64,000 nt of DNA from DASYXZ01 sp035308965 (GCA_035308965.1 DATGFN010000065.1:314332-378331); one strand, 5' to 3'; positions 1 to 9,023 are shown, counted from the first letter of the stretch. Notes: generated by a model from the letters alone, not told the origin. Numbers and translations: made by a program.

Positions 1-2183
1 TTGCTGTTGCCGCCAACGACATCGAACTGAACGTGGGGATTGGAGGCAGGGCCGAATCCGCCAACGGACGCGCTGTCTCAGGAAATTATTTTACCGCGCT
101 GGGCGTGACCGCGGCGCTTGGCCGCACCCTCATCCCGAGCGACGATTCGGAATCATCTCCCCCGGCGGCGGTCCTTTCCTACGATTTCTGGAACAAAAGA
201 TTCGGGCATGATCCAAGCGTGCTGGGGCAGACCGTCATATTGGACGGCATGTCCTTTACCATCGTGGGCGTGACACCACCCGAATTCTTTGGCCTCGAGC
301 CCGGAGCTTCTCCGGATATTTCTGTGCCACTCAGTTTGTACTGGAAACTTTATCGAATCCCGGAATTGGCGAATGATTCACGCGTGTGGTGGATGCTGGT
401 GGATGGGCGGCTGAAGCCCGGCGTGACCTCTGAGCAGGCGCGGGCAGAACTCAGCCTACTCTTCCATCAGAATGTGAGCGCTGCGGGCGCATCCAAGCCC
501 AAAGCCGAAATCCCCTTTCTCTCGATCGATTCCGCCAGCCAGGGGTTGGACACGTTGCGCCGCAAGTTTTCCAAACCGCTCTGGGTGCTGACTGGGTTGG
601 TGGGATTGGTACTCCTAATCGCATGCGCCAACGTGGCCAGCTTATTGTTGGCGCGCGCCACCGCGCGACAAAAAGAAATTGCCGTGCGCCTTAGCCTTGG
701 CTCAGGGCGGGCGCGTCTGATTCGTCAGCTCTTGACGGAGAGCATTATGCTTTCCCTTTGCGGAGGCGCGCTGGGTGTGTTGTTTGCCGTTTGGGGGGAC
801 AGTTTGCTGCTGAATCTGATGTCGAGCGGGAGGGATGCGATATCGCTGAACGTCCACCTCAATTTTCGAATTCTAGCATTCACGGCCACCCTCTCCATAC
901 TGACTGGCATCGTGTTTGGTTTAGTGCCGGCCTTCCGCGCCACGCGCGTGGATTTGACCCCCGCCCTGAAAGACAATGGAACAACTCTCAACGCTGAACG
1001 ACACGGCCTGCGACCGGGAAAGGCGCTGGTGGTGGCACAAATCGCAATTTCCCTTTTGCTGCTGGTGGGCGCGGGTCTCTTTGTGCGTACGCTCGGCAAG
1101 CTTGAGGCTGCGAATATCGGCTTCAACCGCGAGCACTTGTTGCTCTTCAGCATCCAGCCAGGATTGAATGGTTATGAAGGCGCGCGGCTGGGCAGCTTGT
1201 ACAAGGAGTTGCAACGCCGCATTGGAGCCGTTCCGGGCGTAAAGTCCGCCAGCCTTTCTCAACATACGCTCATTGGGGCAGGCTCGTCGTCGTCCAACAT
1301 TTGGATTCCCGGATATGCCGCGCCCGGAACGCGCCTGGACGTGCGCCGAAATCTTGTTGGCCCGCACTTCTTCGAAACATTGGGTATTCCCCTTCTTCTG
1401 GGACGCGCAATAGAAGAGAGGGATGACGAAACCAGTCCCAAGATTGCCGTAATTAACCAGAAAGCCGTACGGGATTTTTTCCACGGCGACAATCCCGTCG
1501 GGAAGCAAATCGACCTCGGCAGTATGAAGCAGCCGCGACGGATGGAGGTCGTCGGCGTAGTTGGCGATGCCAAGGACAACGAATTGCGCAACGATCCGCC
1601 GCCAACAGTCTTTCTCCCCTACCTCCAGAACTTGCGGTCTTCAACCTTTATGAGTTTTGAGGTCCGCACCTCCGGCGACCCCAAGTCTATTGTGGCCGCC
1701 ATTCGCAACGAAGTGCACGCCACGGACAAGGATCTGCCCATGCTTAAGGTCGTGACCGAAACGGAGCAGATCGAAAAAACCGTTTTCTTGGAACGTCTTT
1801 TTGCCCGGCTGACTTCCTTATTTGGCTTGCTTGGACTTAGCCTTGCCTGCGTTGGCCTCTACGGCATCATGGCCTACGCCGTGGCGCGCCGTACCAAGGA
1901 AATTGGCATTCGCCTCGCCCTGGGTGCGCAAAGAAATTCCATATTGGCAATGGTTATGCGCGAGACCGCGTTGCTGATTTTTCTCGGGGTGGCCATCGGG
2001 ATTGCCGGCGCCCTGGCCACTACCCGGATGATTTCGAGCTTCTTATTCGGACTGGAACCCACTGACCCACTCACGATTCTTGCCGCCACTTTTTTGATGT
2101 CCGTAGTGGTTGCCCTGGCGGGGTATTTGCCTGCGCGCCGGGCGACAAAGGTAGACCCAATGGTGGCACTTAGATATGAATAG
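1..2183 (+). CDS. ADOP-type duplicated FtsX/MacB permease, 5'-partial
   Basis: Inner-membrane permease of the MacB/FtsX superfamily. The reading frame is open from base 3, so the GTG at 33 is internal and the N-terminus lies left of the window. From residue 1 at base 33 there is a periplasmic MacB_PCD-type domain (to about 180), a first FtsX core (about 185-260, with the cytoplasmic ARATARQKEIAVRLSLGSGR loop), two more membrane segments (about 280-360), a second periplasmic domain (about 370-590) and a second FtsX core (590-716, ARRTKEIGIRLALGAQRNSI) ending in the usual PMVALRYE tail. Two FtsX cores in one chain and no ATPase domain is the arrangement of the acidobacterial duplicated orphan permease (ADOP) family. 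Roughly 100 residues are likely missing. Substrate cannot be told from the sequence. Confidence 0.93.
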   Translation, partial: AVAANDIELNVGIGGRAESANGRAVSGNYFTALGVTAALGRTLIPSDDSESSPPAAVLSYDFWNKRFGHDPSVLGQTVILDGMSFTIVGVTPPEFFGLEPGASPDISVPLSLYWKLYRIPELANDSRVWWMLVDGRLKPGVTSEQARAELSLLFHQNVSAAGASKPKAEIPFLSIDSASQGLDTLRRKFSKPLWVLTGLVGLVLLIACANVASLLLARATARQKEIAVRLSLGSGRARLIRQLLTESIMLSLCGGALGVLFAVWGDSLLLNLMSSGRDAISLNVHLNFRILAFTATLSILTGIVFGLVPAFRATRVDLTPALKDNGTTLNAERHGLRPGKALVVAQIAISLLLLVGAGLFVRTLGKLEAANIGFNREHLLLFSIQPGLNGYEGARLGSLYKELQRRIGAVPGVKSASLSQHTLIGAGSSSSNIWIPGYAAPGTRLDVRRNLVGPHFFETLGIPLLLGRAIEERDDETSPKIAVINQKAVRDFFHGDNPVGKQIDLGSMKQPRRMEVVGVVGDAKDNELRNDPPPTVFLPYLQNLRSSTFMSFEVRTSGDPKSIVAAIRNEVHATDKDLPMLKVVTETEQIEKTVFLERLFARLTSLFGLLGLSLACVGLYGIMAYAVARRTKEIGIRLALGAQRNSILAMVMRETALLIFLGVAIGIAGALATTRMISSFLFGLEPTDPLTILAATFLMSVVVALAGYLPARRATKVDPMVALRYE

Positions 2184-2225
2184 GAGTAATAGATCAATCG
2201 CCTGATGATCCGTTGGCATGTGCTG

Positions 2226-2984
2226 TCAAATACCGGCGTACCAGGCGTACCCACCTTCAGGAGACGCTGAGCCCAATCCTTTGCCGAAACTCTTGAGGCT
2301 ATCCGTCAGCGTCAGCTTGGTGATGTATTTGACATTCTTATACCCGAGTTGCCGGGGAACACGCATGCGGAGTGGGCCGCCGAACTCGACTGGCAGTTCA
2401 CGGCCGTTCATACCGAGACAGAGCAGCGTCTGGGGGTGCAAAGCATCCGCCATGTCGAGACTGTCCCACCAGTCGGTTTGGAACGAGCGGTAGACCACGT
2501 ACCGGACCTCCGGGAGGGCGCCGACAAGGTTGAGGACGTGCGAGAGAGGCACGCCCGTCCACTCGGCAATGTAGGTCCAACCCTCTTCGCATCCATTCAT
2601 CGTAATCTGGGTGTGCGAAGGAAAGGTCTTAAGCTCCGTGAGCGAGAACGATGCCGGGTGAGCGGCCATTCCGTCCACGGACAGGCGCCAGTCCATAAAG
2701 CCGCCGGTCTGAAGGTGCTTGAATTCATCACCCAAGGGATCGACAGGGTTGGCAAACGGATTCGTCGAAATCTGGTTGGGGGCAAACTCGCGCGCCATCG
2801 AGTGACGCGTCAACAGGCGCTGGGCCGCGTACGTGAGTGTTTCGCCCGCGCCATAGAGGCCACCCGCATCGGGCGGGATAAGTCCATATCGCGCGGCGAG
2901 CTTTGCCGCCACGGCGAGGCCGCCTGCGCCCGCCGCGGTTGCCAATCCGGTCATGATGAGCTTACGTCGGGTGAGCTTGTTCAT
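2226..2984 (-). CDS. Tat-exported molybdopterin-dependent oxidoreductase (sulfite oxidase/MsrP-like)
   Basis: 252-residue periplasmic oxidoreductase of the sulfite-oxidase fold (PF00174). The N-terminus has a Tat signal (LTRRKLIMTG, residues 4-13) and a hydrophobic Ala/Gly stretch. The likely molybdenum-ligating cysteine is Cys132 in TMNGCEEGW, followed by the conserved VPLSHVL and GGPLRMRVPRQLGYKNVKYI segments. The ATG start overlaps the stop of the cytochrome b gene upstream by four bases, so the two are cotranscribed. The family includes methionine-sulfoxide reductase MsrP and bacterial sulfite dehydrogenases. The partner here is a cytochrome b561-like protein rather than an MsrQ-type one, so the substrate is left open. 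Convergent with the ADOP permease. Confidence 0.88.
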   Translation of the reverse strand: MNKLTRRKLIMTGLATAAGAGGLAVAAKLAARYGLIPPDAGGLYGAGETLTYAAQRLLTRHSMAREFAPNQISTNPFANPVDPLGDEFKHLQTGGFMDWRLSVDGMAAHPASFSLTELKTFPSHTQITMNGCEEGWTYIAEWTGVPLSHVLNLVGALPEVRYVVYRSFQTDWWDSLDMADALHPQTLLCLGMNGRELPVEFGGPLRMRVPRQLGYKNVKYITKLTLTDSLKSFGKGLGSASPEGGYAWYAGI

Positions 2985-3778
2985 GTTCGCTCCTTGGATC
3001 GGGTGAGCCGACCGGTAATCATCGCGCCCACCCGAGTTCGAAATCCCGCCAGAAAAACCATAAAGACGTGGACCAAAAGGAAGATCACCAGAAGAACCGA
3101 AGCGAAAAAATGGAGCGTGCGTGCCGATTGCCTGCCCCCAAAAATAGCTACCACAAACGGAAAAGCAGAATTGAAGGCCGGGGACATGGACAGGCCGGTC
3201 AAAATGATTATTGGAAAGAGAACAAAAATGACAAGCAAATATGTGAGGCGCTGAATCAGGTTATACGACCAGGCCGACTCCTTACTCGGGCGCCGGAAAT
3301 GTAATTGCGCGGCTATAGCCTTTGCAAGTCTCCCTGGAGAAAGGTCAGCGGCGTCGGGGAAGAGATTCCGCCGGAAATGTCCTTTGAAGATTCCATAGGC
3401 AACGTAGACCAAGCCGGTCAATACCAAAAGCCAGGCGGATTGGAAGTGGAGATAGCGGCTCCAACCATTCTGGTCAGGCAGCACGTAGCCGTACCCGGTG
3501 GGAACCGAACCTCGCGAGGACGGAATGTGGAACGAAAACAGCGGTGTCATATTGACGTTGCCGGTTTCGCCCCAATAAAAACGCGGGTGTGAGATGAGAA
3601 TTTCCACGCCGGTGACGAGCAGGGCCAGGAAGGCCAGTGTGGTGAGCCAATGAGTGGCGCGAACTGTGGCTGAATGCCTCTGGCTTCGGACTTCGGCCAG
3701 CGGCGGGAGTGTACCGATGGCGGCTCCGTTATCTGTGGCAAGCGGGACCCGGGATGATATGGGTAGGATGTCTGACAT
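2981..3778 (-). CDS. Cytochrome b561-like membrane subunit, partner of the molybdoenzyme
   Basis: 265-residue integral membrane cytochrome b. The frame is open further upstream (to 3856), but ATG at 3778 is preceded by an AAGGA Shine-Dalgarno and is preferred. It has at least four hydrophobic helices with candidate haem-ligating histidines: RATHWLTTLAFLALLVTG, YLHFQSAWLLVLTGLVYVAYG, a segment starting LIQRLTYLLVIFVLFPIIIL, and RTLHFFASVLLVIFLLVHVF. This is the pattern of thiosulfate-reductase/hydrogenase-type b cytochromes. It most likely exchanges electrons between the quinone pool and the periplasmic molybdoenzyme encoded immediately downstream with an ATGA overlap. Direction of electron flow is not visible from sequence. 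Confidence 0.87.
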   Translation of the reverse strand: MSDILPISSRVPLATDNGAAIGTLPPLAEVRSQRHSATVRATHWLTTLAFLALLVTGVEILISHPRFYWGETGNVNMTPLFSFHIPSSRGSVPTGYGYVLPDQNGWSRYLHFQSAWLLVLTGLVYVAYGIFKGHFRRNLFPDAADLSPGRLAKAIAAQLHFRRPSKESAWSYNLIQRLTYLLVIFVLFPIIILTGLSMSPAFNSAFPFVVAIFGGRQSARTLHFFASVLLVIFLLVHVFMVFLAGFRTRVGAMITGRLTRSKERT

Positions 3779-4031
3779 TTCACCAATCCTTAAAGGTTTC
3801 TGGCTTGTGCTATCGAAACTTAGCACGAGCTTCCCAACCATACCGATAAGATACATCCGGCTGATACTGAAATCAATTGCCTACACGGTGCCTAGCACGT
3901 TTGCGGCGTCATGTCGGCTGTCTTCAACTTCCTATCTTCTCTAGCCAGGCCTCATTCCCAAATGAAAAATTTCACACAGTTTAATGCGCGATATAAGAGG
4001 CCGAAGCCAGACCGCTCATCCCAGGATTATC

Positions 4032-4184
4032 ATGCGTTTTCTTAGCTGTTTATCGATCATGCTTTTGGTTTTGGCCGGGGCGCAGCCGCAGCAGCCCGTG
4101 CCGGCCTGGCGCAACCCGGATATTCCCATTCGACAGCGGGTGGCCACTTCACGCCCTTTGTTCAGTGGGTCCTTCGCATGGTGA
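4032..4184 (+). pseudogene. Possible truncated start of a secreted protein
   Basis: A 50-codon frame from ATG 4032 begins with a good signal-peptide-like segment (MRFLSCLSIMLLVLAG, then AQPQQPVPAWRNPD) and then stops soon after. The signal peptide followed by a short Pro-rich stretch resembles the first residues of a larger exported enzyme whose body is absent; REP-like sequence follows about 120 bases later. It could also be a genuine tiny exported peptide or a chance frame. No family is recognised. Confidence 0.25.
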
Positions 4185-4303
4185 AAGGCTGATCATTGTT
4201 CTTTGGACATCCAATCGCGCCTGCTCCATTTTCACTGGTTAAACCTCAATCGGAGTGGTCGAGTCATTTGGAATTAAATTCCTTTCAAGGCCCACCACAG
4301 CGG

Positions 4304-4329
4304 GTCATTCCCCCTTTCGCGGGAACGAC
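4304..4329. repeat. REP-like hairpin (GTCATTCCC... type)
   Basis: GTCATTCCC pairs with a GCGGGAACGAC-like right side around a CTTTC centre. The half-site matches the arm of the perfect palindrome at 32157-32240, suggesting both belong to the same dispersed repeat family. Confidence 0.55.
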
Positions 4330-4484
4330 AGCGCATCGGGGTGCTGGCATCCAGCAAGCAACACCGCAACCTCAATCGGCAAATCATTGAAGAGTTTAGC
4401 GCCTCCGTGTTAGATTGAAGCGGCACGCATGCGAGATCGTTTTATTATTGGAGTTGCGGGCTCCTGCACAAAAAGGAAAACCAA

Positions 4485-5087
4485 TTGGCCAAGCTTGATT
4501 ATTCCGCTTACCTTGAAACCCTGAAAGGAATTCTCAACGGCCTGCCCCTGGCCGAAACTCGCCGCGCCGTTGATTGTCTTTTTCGCGCCTACGAAACCGA
4601 CCAAACTGTATTTACTTTCGGCAACGGAGGGAGCGCCGCGTTGGCCTCCCACCTGGCTGCCGATCTCGGCAAAGGAACTCACGTTCCCGGTCCCCTCGCC
4701 CTGACACAGGTGAAACGCCTGAAGGCCCACTCGGTGGCCGATAACGTTCCCATGCTCACGGCCTGGGCGAATGACACAAATTACGCCGACGTTTTTGCCG
4801 CCCAAATGGAAAATTTTATTCAGCCGGGCGACATTGCCTTCGGCATCAGCGGCAGCGGCAACTCCCCCAACGTTCTTCGCGCCCTCGAGCTCGCCCGTAG
4901 AGTAGGGGCCACCACCCTCGGCCTGACCGGATGCGGCGGCGGAAAAATGAAGGCGTTGCTCGATTGTGCCATCGTCGTCCCATCCAATCACATGCAGCAA
5001 GTGGAAGAGTCGCACCTGATTCTCGCCCATTTAATCTTTCTTGATTTGAAGGCGAGGATCGAGGGAACTGCCGCCCCTGGCGGATAA
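4485..5087 (+). CDS. gmhA: SIS-domain phosphosugar isomerase (GmhA-like)
   Basis: 200-residue sugar isomerase-fold protein resembling sedoheptulose-7-phosphate isomerase (GmhA), which makes D-glycero-D-manno-heptose 7-phosphate for lipopolysaccharide core heptose. TTG at 4485 is chosen because AAAAGGAAAA lies just upstream. Visible motifs are the phosphosugar loop GNGGSAALASHLAADLGKG, ISGSGNSPNVLRAL, and a C-terminal MQQVEESHLILAH segment that matches the Gln/His zinc-site region of GmhA. The length fits GmhA/DiaA proteins. DiaA-type replication regulators share the fold, so the symbol is tentative. Next gene downstream is a UDP-glucose epimerase, which supports a surface-sugar role. Confidence 0.8.
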   Translation: MAKLDYSAYLETLKGILNGLPLAETRRAVDCLFRAYETDQTVFTFGNGGSAALASHLAADLGKGTHVPGPLALTQVKRLKAHSVADNVPMLTAWANDTNYADVFAAQMENFIQPGDIAFGISGSGNSPNVLRALELARRVGATTLGLTGCGGGKMKALLDCAIVVPSNHMQQVEESHLILAHLIFLDLKARIEGTAAPGG

Positions 5088-5102
5088 TGTTTGCGGTTTG
5101 AC

Positions 5103-5257
5103 ATTAACCCCCTCACCTTCTACCCCTCCCCCCAAGAGGGCGAGGGGAGAGATCATAAATGTGATTCTGCATCGGTGTTCACATGTTCAATAATCGTAGC
5201 CCTCTCCCCCCTAGGGGGAGAGGGTGGGTCGCCGCGGCGACACGGGTGAGGGGGTAA
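5103..5257. repeat. Palindromic intergenic repeat (CCCTCACC...GGGTGAGGG family)
   Basis: Outer arms ATTAACCCCCTCACC (from 5103) and GGGTGAGGGGGTAAT (to 5257) pair. Inside the right half are two further palindromes: CCCTCTCC...GGAGAGGG at 5200-5224 and GTCGCCGCGGCGAC at 5228-5241. This is the widespread C-rich/G-rich intergenic repeat seen in many environmental genomes. Its right edge ends four bases before the galE start codon. Confidence 0.8.
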
Positions 5258-5261
5258 TCCT

Positions 5262-6242
5262 GTGCGAGTTTTGGTGACAGGCGGGGCGGGCTATATCGGT
5301 AGTCACACCGCCAAGGCCCTTGCCGCCAGCGGCTTCGAGCCCATTGTGCTCGATGATTTCAGCACGGGGCATCGATGGGCTGCAAAGTGGGGAAAGCTGA
5401 TTGAAGGCGGCCTGGATAATGCCGATTTTATTTCCCAGATTATTAAAGAACACCGGATCTCAGCCGTCATCCACTTTGCCGCCAGCCTGCTGGTGGGCGA
5501 GTCCATGGTCCAACCGCAAAAATATTTCTGGAACAATGTGGTTAACACTCTGAGGCTGCTTGACGCTATGCTCGAAACCGGTGTGAAGCACATTGTTTTT
5601 TCATCATCCGCCGCAGTATTTGGAATACCTGAAAAAGTGCCGATCCCTGAGGATCACCCCCTTCGTCCCATCAATCCCTACGGCGAAACCAAGGTGATGA
5701 CGGAACGCGCCATGCATTGGTATGGCTCCGCCTACGGCCTTCGTTCGGTTGCGCTCCGATACTTTAATGCGGCGGGCGCCGATCCACAGGGCGAGATCGG
5801 CGAATACCATCACCCGGAGACCCACCTGATTCCCCTGGTTGTTCAGGCCACGCTTGGGAAGCGTTCTTTTGTGGAAGTTTATGGGACCGACTATGCGACC
5901 CCCGACGGCACGGCAATCCGGGACTACATCCACGTGACGGACCTGGCGGAAGCTCATGTACTCGCGCTGCGGTACCTGATGGATGGCGGGGAGAGCACAG
6001 CGATGAATCTTGGCACCTCGCGGGGATACTCGGTACGTGAAGTAATTGCGGCGGTTGAGCGCTGCGCCGCGGGACACAAGGTTCCATTTCGCGATGCCCC
6101 TCGACGCCAGGGCGATCCACCCTCGCTTGTTGCCGACGCGAGGCGCGCCGGTAAAGTTCTGGGTTGGCAGCCTCGATTTTCTGATATTGATACCATCGTG
6201 GAAACCGCGTGGAAATGGCATTCCGCCTGCAGGTTGACGTAA
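5262..6242 (+). CDS. galE: UDP-glucose 4-epimerase
   Basis: 326-residue extended short-chain dehydrogenase that interconverts UDP-glucose and UDP-galactose in the cytoplasm, feeding galactose into polysaccharides. The N-terminus is the NAD-binding GGAGYIGSH (residues 7-15). The catalytic YxxxK is Tyr140-Gly-Glu-Thr-Lys144, preceded by the SSSAAVFG serine region. RYFNAAGADPQGEIGE and GTAIRDYIHVTDLAEAH are typical GalE segments. The GTG start at 5262 is fixed by the GxxGxxG spacing. The only G-rich sequence that could act as a ribosome binding site is the end of the palindromic repeat just upstream. Length matches GalE. Confidence 0.95.
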   Translation: MRVLVTGGAGYIGSHTAKALAASGFEPIVLDDFSTGHRWAAKWGKLIEGGLDNADFISQIIKEHRISAVIHFAASLLVGESMVQPQKYFWNNVVNTLRLLDAMLETGVKHIVFSSSAAVFGIPEKVPIPEDHPLRPINPYGETKVMTERAMHWYGSAYGLRSVALRYFNAAGADPQGEIGEYHHPETHLIPLVVQATLGKRSFVEVYGTDYATPDGTAIRDYIHVTDLAEAHVLALRYLMDGGESTAMNLGTSRGYSVREVIAAVERCAAGHKVPFRDAPRRQGDPPSLVADARRAGKVLGWQPRFSDIDTIVETAWKWHSACRLT

Positions 6243-6448
6243 TGCGACTCGGGTTTGATTCCAGCAACAATTCATCGACCCTGAAAGTTCAATGCAGGTT
6301 GGACGCTCCGAACCCATGCAAGTCGCCTATGTTCAGAGAAGGCGTACCCTGGCTTGCCAACTTGCCTTCCTACCTCTCATAGACATCATGTTTCTGCGGT
6401 GCTAAATTGGCCGCCACTAAGAGTGCGCCAAATCGTGGAGGAAATCCG

Positions 6449-7699
6449 ATGCGAAACAAGACGACTACCCCGCCCTTGGCCGACGGGCGTGGCAGCCTGA
6501 ATCGCCGCCAATTCTTTGCCGGAGTTGGGGGCGCCGCCATGTCCTACAACATGATGAGGGCGGGACTGGCTCGCGGATCGCAAGCGAATTCCAAAATTTC
6601 GCTGGGCTTGATTGGCTGCGGCGGCCGCGGGACGTGGATCGCCGATCTTTTCCGAAAGCATGGCGGCTTCGAAATAACCGCCGCGCACGACTACTTTGCG
6701 GACCGGGTTGCAGCCTTTGGCGACAAGTACAGCGTGCCCGCGGTCCGGCGATTTACGGGGCTAAAGGGTTTCCAACGATTGCTGGAGGCGAAAGTGGACG
6801 CGGTGGCCATCGAGAGCCCGCCCTACTTCCATCACGAGCAAGCCGCAGCCGCGGTGGAGGCCGGTGTGCACGTCTACCTGGCAAAACCCGTCGCCGTGGA
6901 CGTGCCCGGTTGCCGCAGCATTGAGTGGAGCGCCAAAAAGGCCGAAGAAAAGAAGCTGGCCTTCTTGATCGATTTCCAGACGCGCACTGACCCTTTTTAC
7001 CAGGAAGCCATCCGCCGTGTTCAGAAAGAAGCGAGCATTGGCCGCATCATCAGCGGCGAAGTTTCATACGTTGCCGGCTCGCCATGGACGCGATTCCTTC
7101 CCGACTTGGGCGCGAATCCCCAGGATCCCGAGCGCCGCCTGCGCGCCTGGGGAGTGAGCCGGGCGCTTTCCGGCGACATCATCACCGAACAGAATATCCA
7201 CTCGCTGGACGTTATGACCTGGGTGCTTGACCAGCATCCGGTGAAAGCGCTGGGCACGGGCGGCCTCAAGTCGCGAACCCTGGGCGACGTGCGGGATCAT
7301 TTCTCAGTGACTTACTGGTTCCGCGAAGACGTGCTCGTGACGTTCTACTCCAAACAATATGGAGAGGGCGCCGACGATATCCGATGCCAAATGTTTGGCA
7401 CCGAGGGCACCATCGACACGCACTACGCAGGCGACGTCAGCATCAAAGGCAAATCGAACTACTCAGGAGGCCGCGACGGAAACCTGTTCACGACCGGGGC
7501 GGAGAGAAATATCGCGACTTTTTATGACCAAGTCACTTCCGGGCGGCTCGATTACACAACCGTGGCGCCCTCGGTGCGAAGTAACCTGACTACGATCCTT
7601 GGCCGAACCGCAGCCTACAAGCAGGCGGAATTTACTTGGGAAGATTTGATGCGGTCGGAGGAGAAACTCGACCCACATTTGGAAGGGTTGAAGGAATAA
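6449..7699 (+). CDS. Tat-exported Gfo/Idh/MocA-family oxidoreductase
   Basis: 416-residue NAD(P)-dependent oxidoreductase of the Gfo/Idh/MocA family. ATG 6449 is chosen over an upstream TTG because GGAGGAAA stands six bases before it. A Tat signal (LNRRQFFAGVGG) is followed by the Rossmann start ISLGLIGCGGRGTWI. The usual EKP motif of the family reads AKP here (VYLAKPVAVD), which removes the canonical Glu and may alter nicotinamide or substrate handling. The C-terminal alpha/beta substrate domain includes GDIITEQNIHSLDVMTW with the expected His. Exported members with a Tat signal are frequent in Acidobacteria and Planctomycetes; many act on glycosides with tightly bound cofactor. Convergent with a Tat-exported TIM-barrel isomerase, which suggests a common sugar pathway. 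Confidence 0.88.
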   Translation: MRNKTTTPPLADGRGSLNRRQFFAGVGGAAMSYNMMRAGLARGSQANSKISLGLIGCGGRGTWIADLFRKHGGFEITAAHDYFADRVAAFGDKYSVPAVRRFTGLKGFQRLLEAKVDAVAIESPPYFHHEQAAAAVEAGVHVYLAKPVAVDVPGCRSIEWSAKKAEEKKLAFLIDFQTRTDPFYQEAIRRVQKEASIGRIISGEVSYVAGSPWTRFLPDLGANPQDPERRLRAWGVSRALSGDIITEQNIHSLDVMTWVLDQHPVKALGTGGLKSRTLGDVRDHFSVTYWFREDVLVTFYSKQYGEGADDIRCQMFGTEGTIDTHYAGDVSIKGKSNYSGGRDGNLFTTGAERNIATFYDQVTSGRLDYTTVAPSVRSNLTTILGRTAAYKQAEFTWEDLMRSEEKLDPHLEGLKE

Positions 7700-7786
7700 A
7701 TGCGTCGCTCCTTGACGAATCAGGCCAATGTTTGCGCAGGAGAAGCCGCGGACCTTAAAAGCGAAGGTCCGTGCTACTACTCCTGT

Positions 7787-8665
7787 TTACCGCCTACTGG
7801 TTGCAGTCTGGTTTATTCCACTGATCATAATGCGGATGTATTCGAGATTCTTCCGCATATCCGCTTCCAAGTCCTTGGAAGGCGAATCGGTTTCCAAGTT
7901 GGCGAACCCCGCGAACCCGATATCCCGGATGGCTTGCATGATGGGCGAAAACTGAATATTCCCTTCCCCAAGATAATGCGGATTATCTTTCAGATGCATT
8001 TGGCAAATACGATCTTTGCCTAGCCAGCGTATTTCTTTCACGGGATCGAATCCGGCTATGGTGGAGTTCCCGACATCGTAGTACACCAACACGTTTGCGG
8101 CGCGCGATCGGTCCATGATGCGGACGTTGTCCTCGGCAGAGATCGTGTCCTCGATTCCGAGGATCACTCCTGCCTTGGCGGCTTCGGGCGCCAGGTCGCG
8201 CAGCGCATCGCCCACATTGTCCTTTTCCTGCTGAGTCTCAAGCGCCCAATGGCCGAAGAAAGGCAGCAGAAGCACTTTCGTATTTAAAGCCTTGGTCAGG
8301 CGAATGGAATCGAGCACCCACTTGGAAGCCAGAGGGTCACTTTTCAGGCCATTGTCATGCAGTTTGTCGACACAGGTGCCGTCGATGGGAATTTTATATT
8401 GCTGAGAAAGGCTGAGGTAGCGGGCAATCGTTTCGGGATTGTCGGTGGGCATCTTGCCATCTACCAACTTTCGGCCGAAAGATATCTGGACTCCATCGAA
8501 TCCGAACTTGGCCGCCAGCGGCACCGCATCTGGATTGGCGCCCAGCTTCAAGTTCCAATCCGTCACACCAATACGCAGTTTCTCCTTTTTGGCGAAGGCG
8601 ATTTGAGACGCCACTCCAGCAGCAATGGAGGAACTGAGAAATCGACGTCGAGTAATTTTGCGCAC
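7787..8665 (-). CDS. Tat-exported sugar phosphate isomerase/epimerase (xylose-isomerase-like TIM barrel)
   Basis: 292-residue AP-endonuclease-2/xylose-isomerase-like TIM barrel. The Tat signal is TRRRFLSSSIAAG. Likely metal ligands lie in GVILGIEDTI, VYYDVGNS, ICQMHLKDN and FANLETDS, that is Glu/Asp/His/Glu in family order. Members isomerise or epimerise sugars, inositols or hydroxypyruvate, and many in this phylum are annotated only at family level. It ends 87 bases from the end of the Gfo/Idh/MocA gene on the opposite strand. Export of both proteins suggests periplasmic sugar or glycoside processing. Exact substrate cannot be assigned. Confidence 0.87.
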   Translation of the reverse strand: MRKITRRRFLSSSIAAGVASQIAFAKKEKLRIGVTDWNLKLGANPDAVPLAAKFGFDGVQISFGRKLVDGKMPTDNPETIARYLSLSQQYKIPIDGTCVDKLHDNGLKSDPLASKWVLDSIRLTKALNTKVLLLPFFGHWALETQQEKDNVGDALRDLAPEAAKAGVILGIEDTISAEDNVRIMDRSRAANVLVYYDVGNSTIAGFDPVKEIRWLGKDRICQMHLKDNPHYLGEGNIQFSPIMQAIRDIGFAGFANLETDSPSKDLEADMRKNLEYIRIMISGINQTATSRR

Positions 8666-9023
8666 TGGAAACCCCCTTACGAACTCATTAGCATTCGTGG
8701 CAGATCACGAGGCTTAATGAGAATTACAAAACATAGCGAAAGCTAATTAATGCCGCGGGACTGTCCTCATCCGCGATCGCCAGTGGGTACACCGGCGCTA
8801 CAAGAGAGGTCGCCACAACATTTTGTCATTATCAACAGAGTCTAATTATCAGCATCCTGAATGATATCAGTATACCTTCCCCTGCCCGGTCGCAACTGCG
8901 CTATTGTGAGTAATGCCCCACAAGTGAAACCGGCAAATTAAAATTCCTCCTCCATTTTGCCTCCACCTCTTTTCTTCCAGCCTACTGCCAACTGCTTTCT
9001 GCTTACTGCCTTCTGCTCTCTGC
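8666..9023. other. Intergenic region, no feature recognised
   Basis: 358 bases between two minus-strand genes. It should contain the promoter of the isomerase gene near 8670-8800. The pyrimidine/purine-biased stretch around 8940-9020 (repeats of CTGCC/CTTCTG type) is low complexity. No RNA gene or convincing terminator was found. Confidence 0.4.

Larger units (their letters stand above)
3857..4484. other. Intergenic region with possible gene remnant and palindrome
   Basis: This stretch separates the divergent cytochrome b and SIS-isomerase genes and should carry both promoters; no convincing -35/-10 pair was identified. It holds a short signal-peptide-like reading frame (4032-4184) and a REP-like hairpin (4304-4329), listed separately. 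Confidence 0.5.

Noticed and set aside
2349..3254. 301-codon plus-strand frame
   Set aside because: Runs antisense through the molybdoenzyme and cytochrome b genes, which have strong motifs; no independent support.
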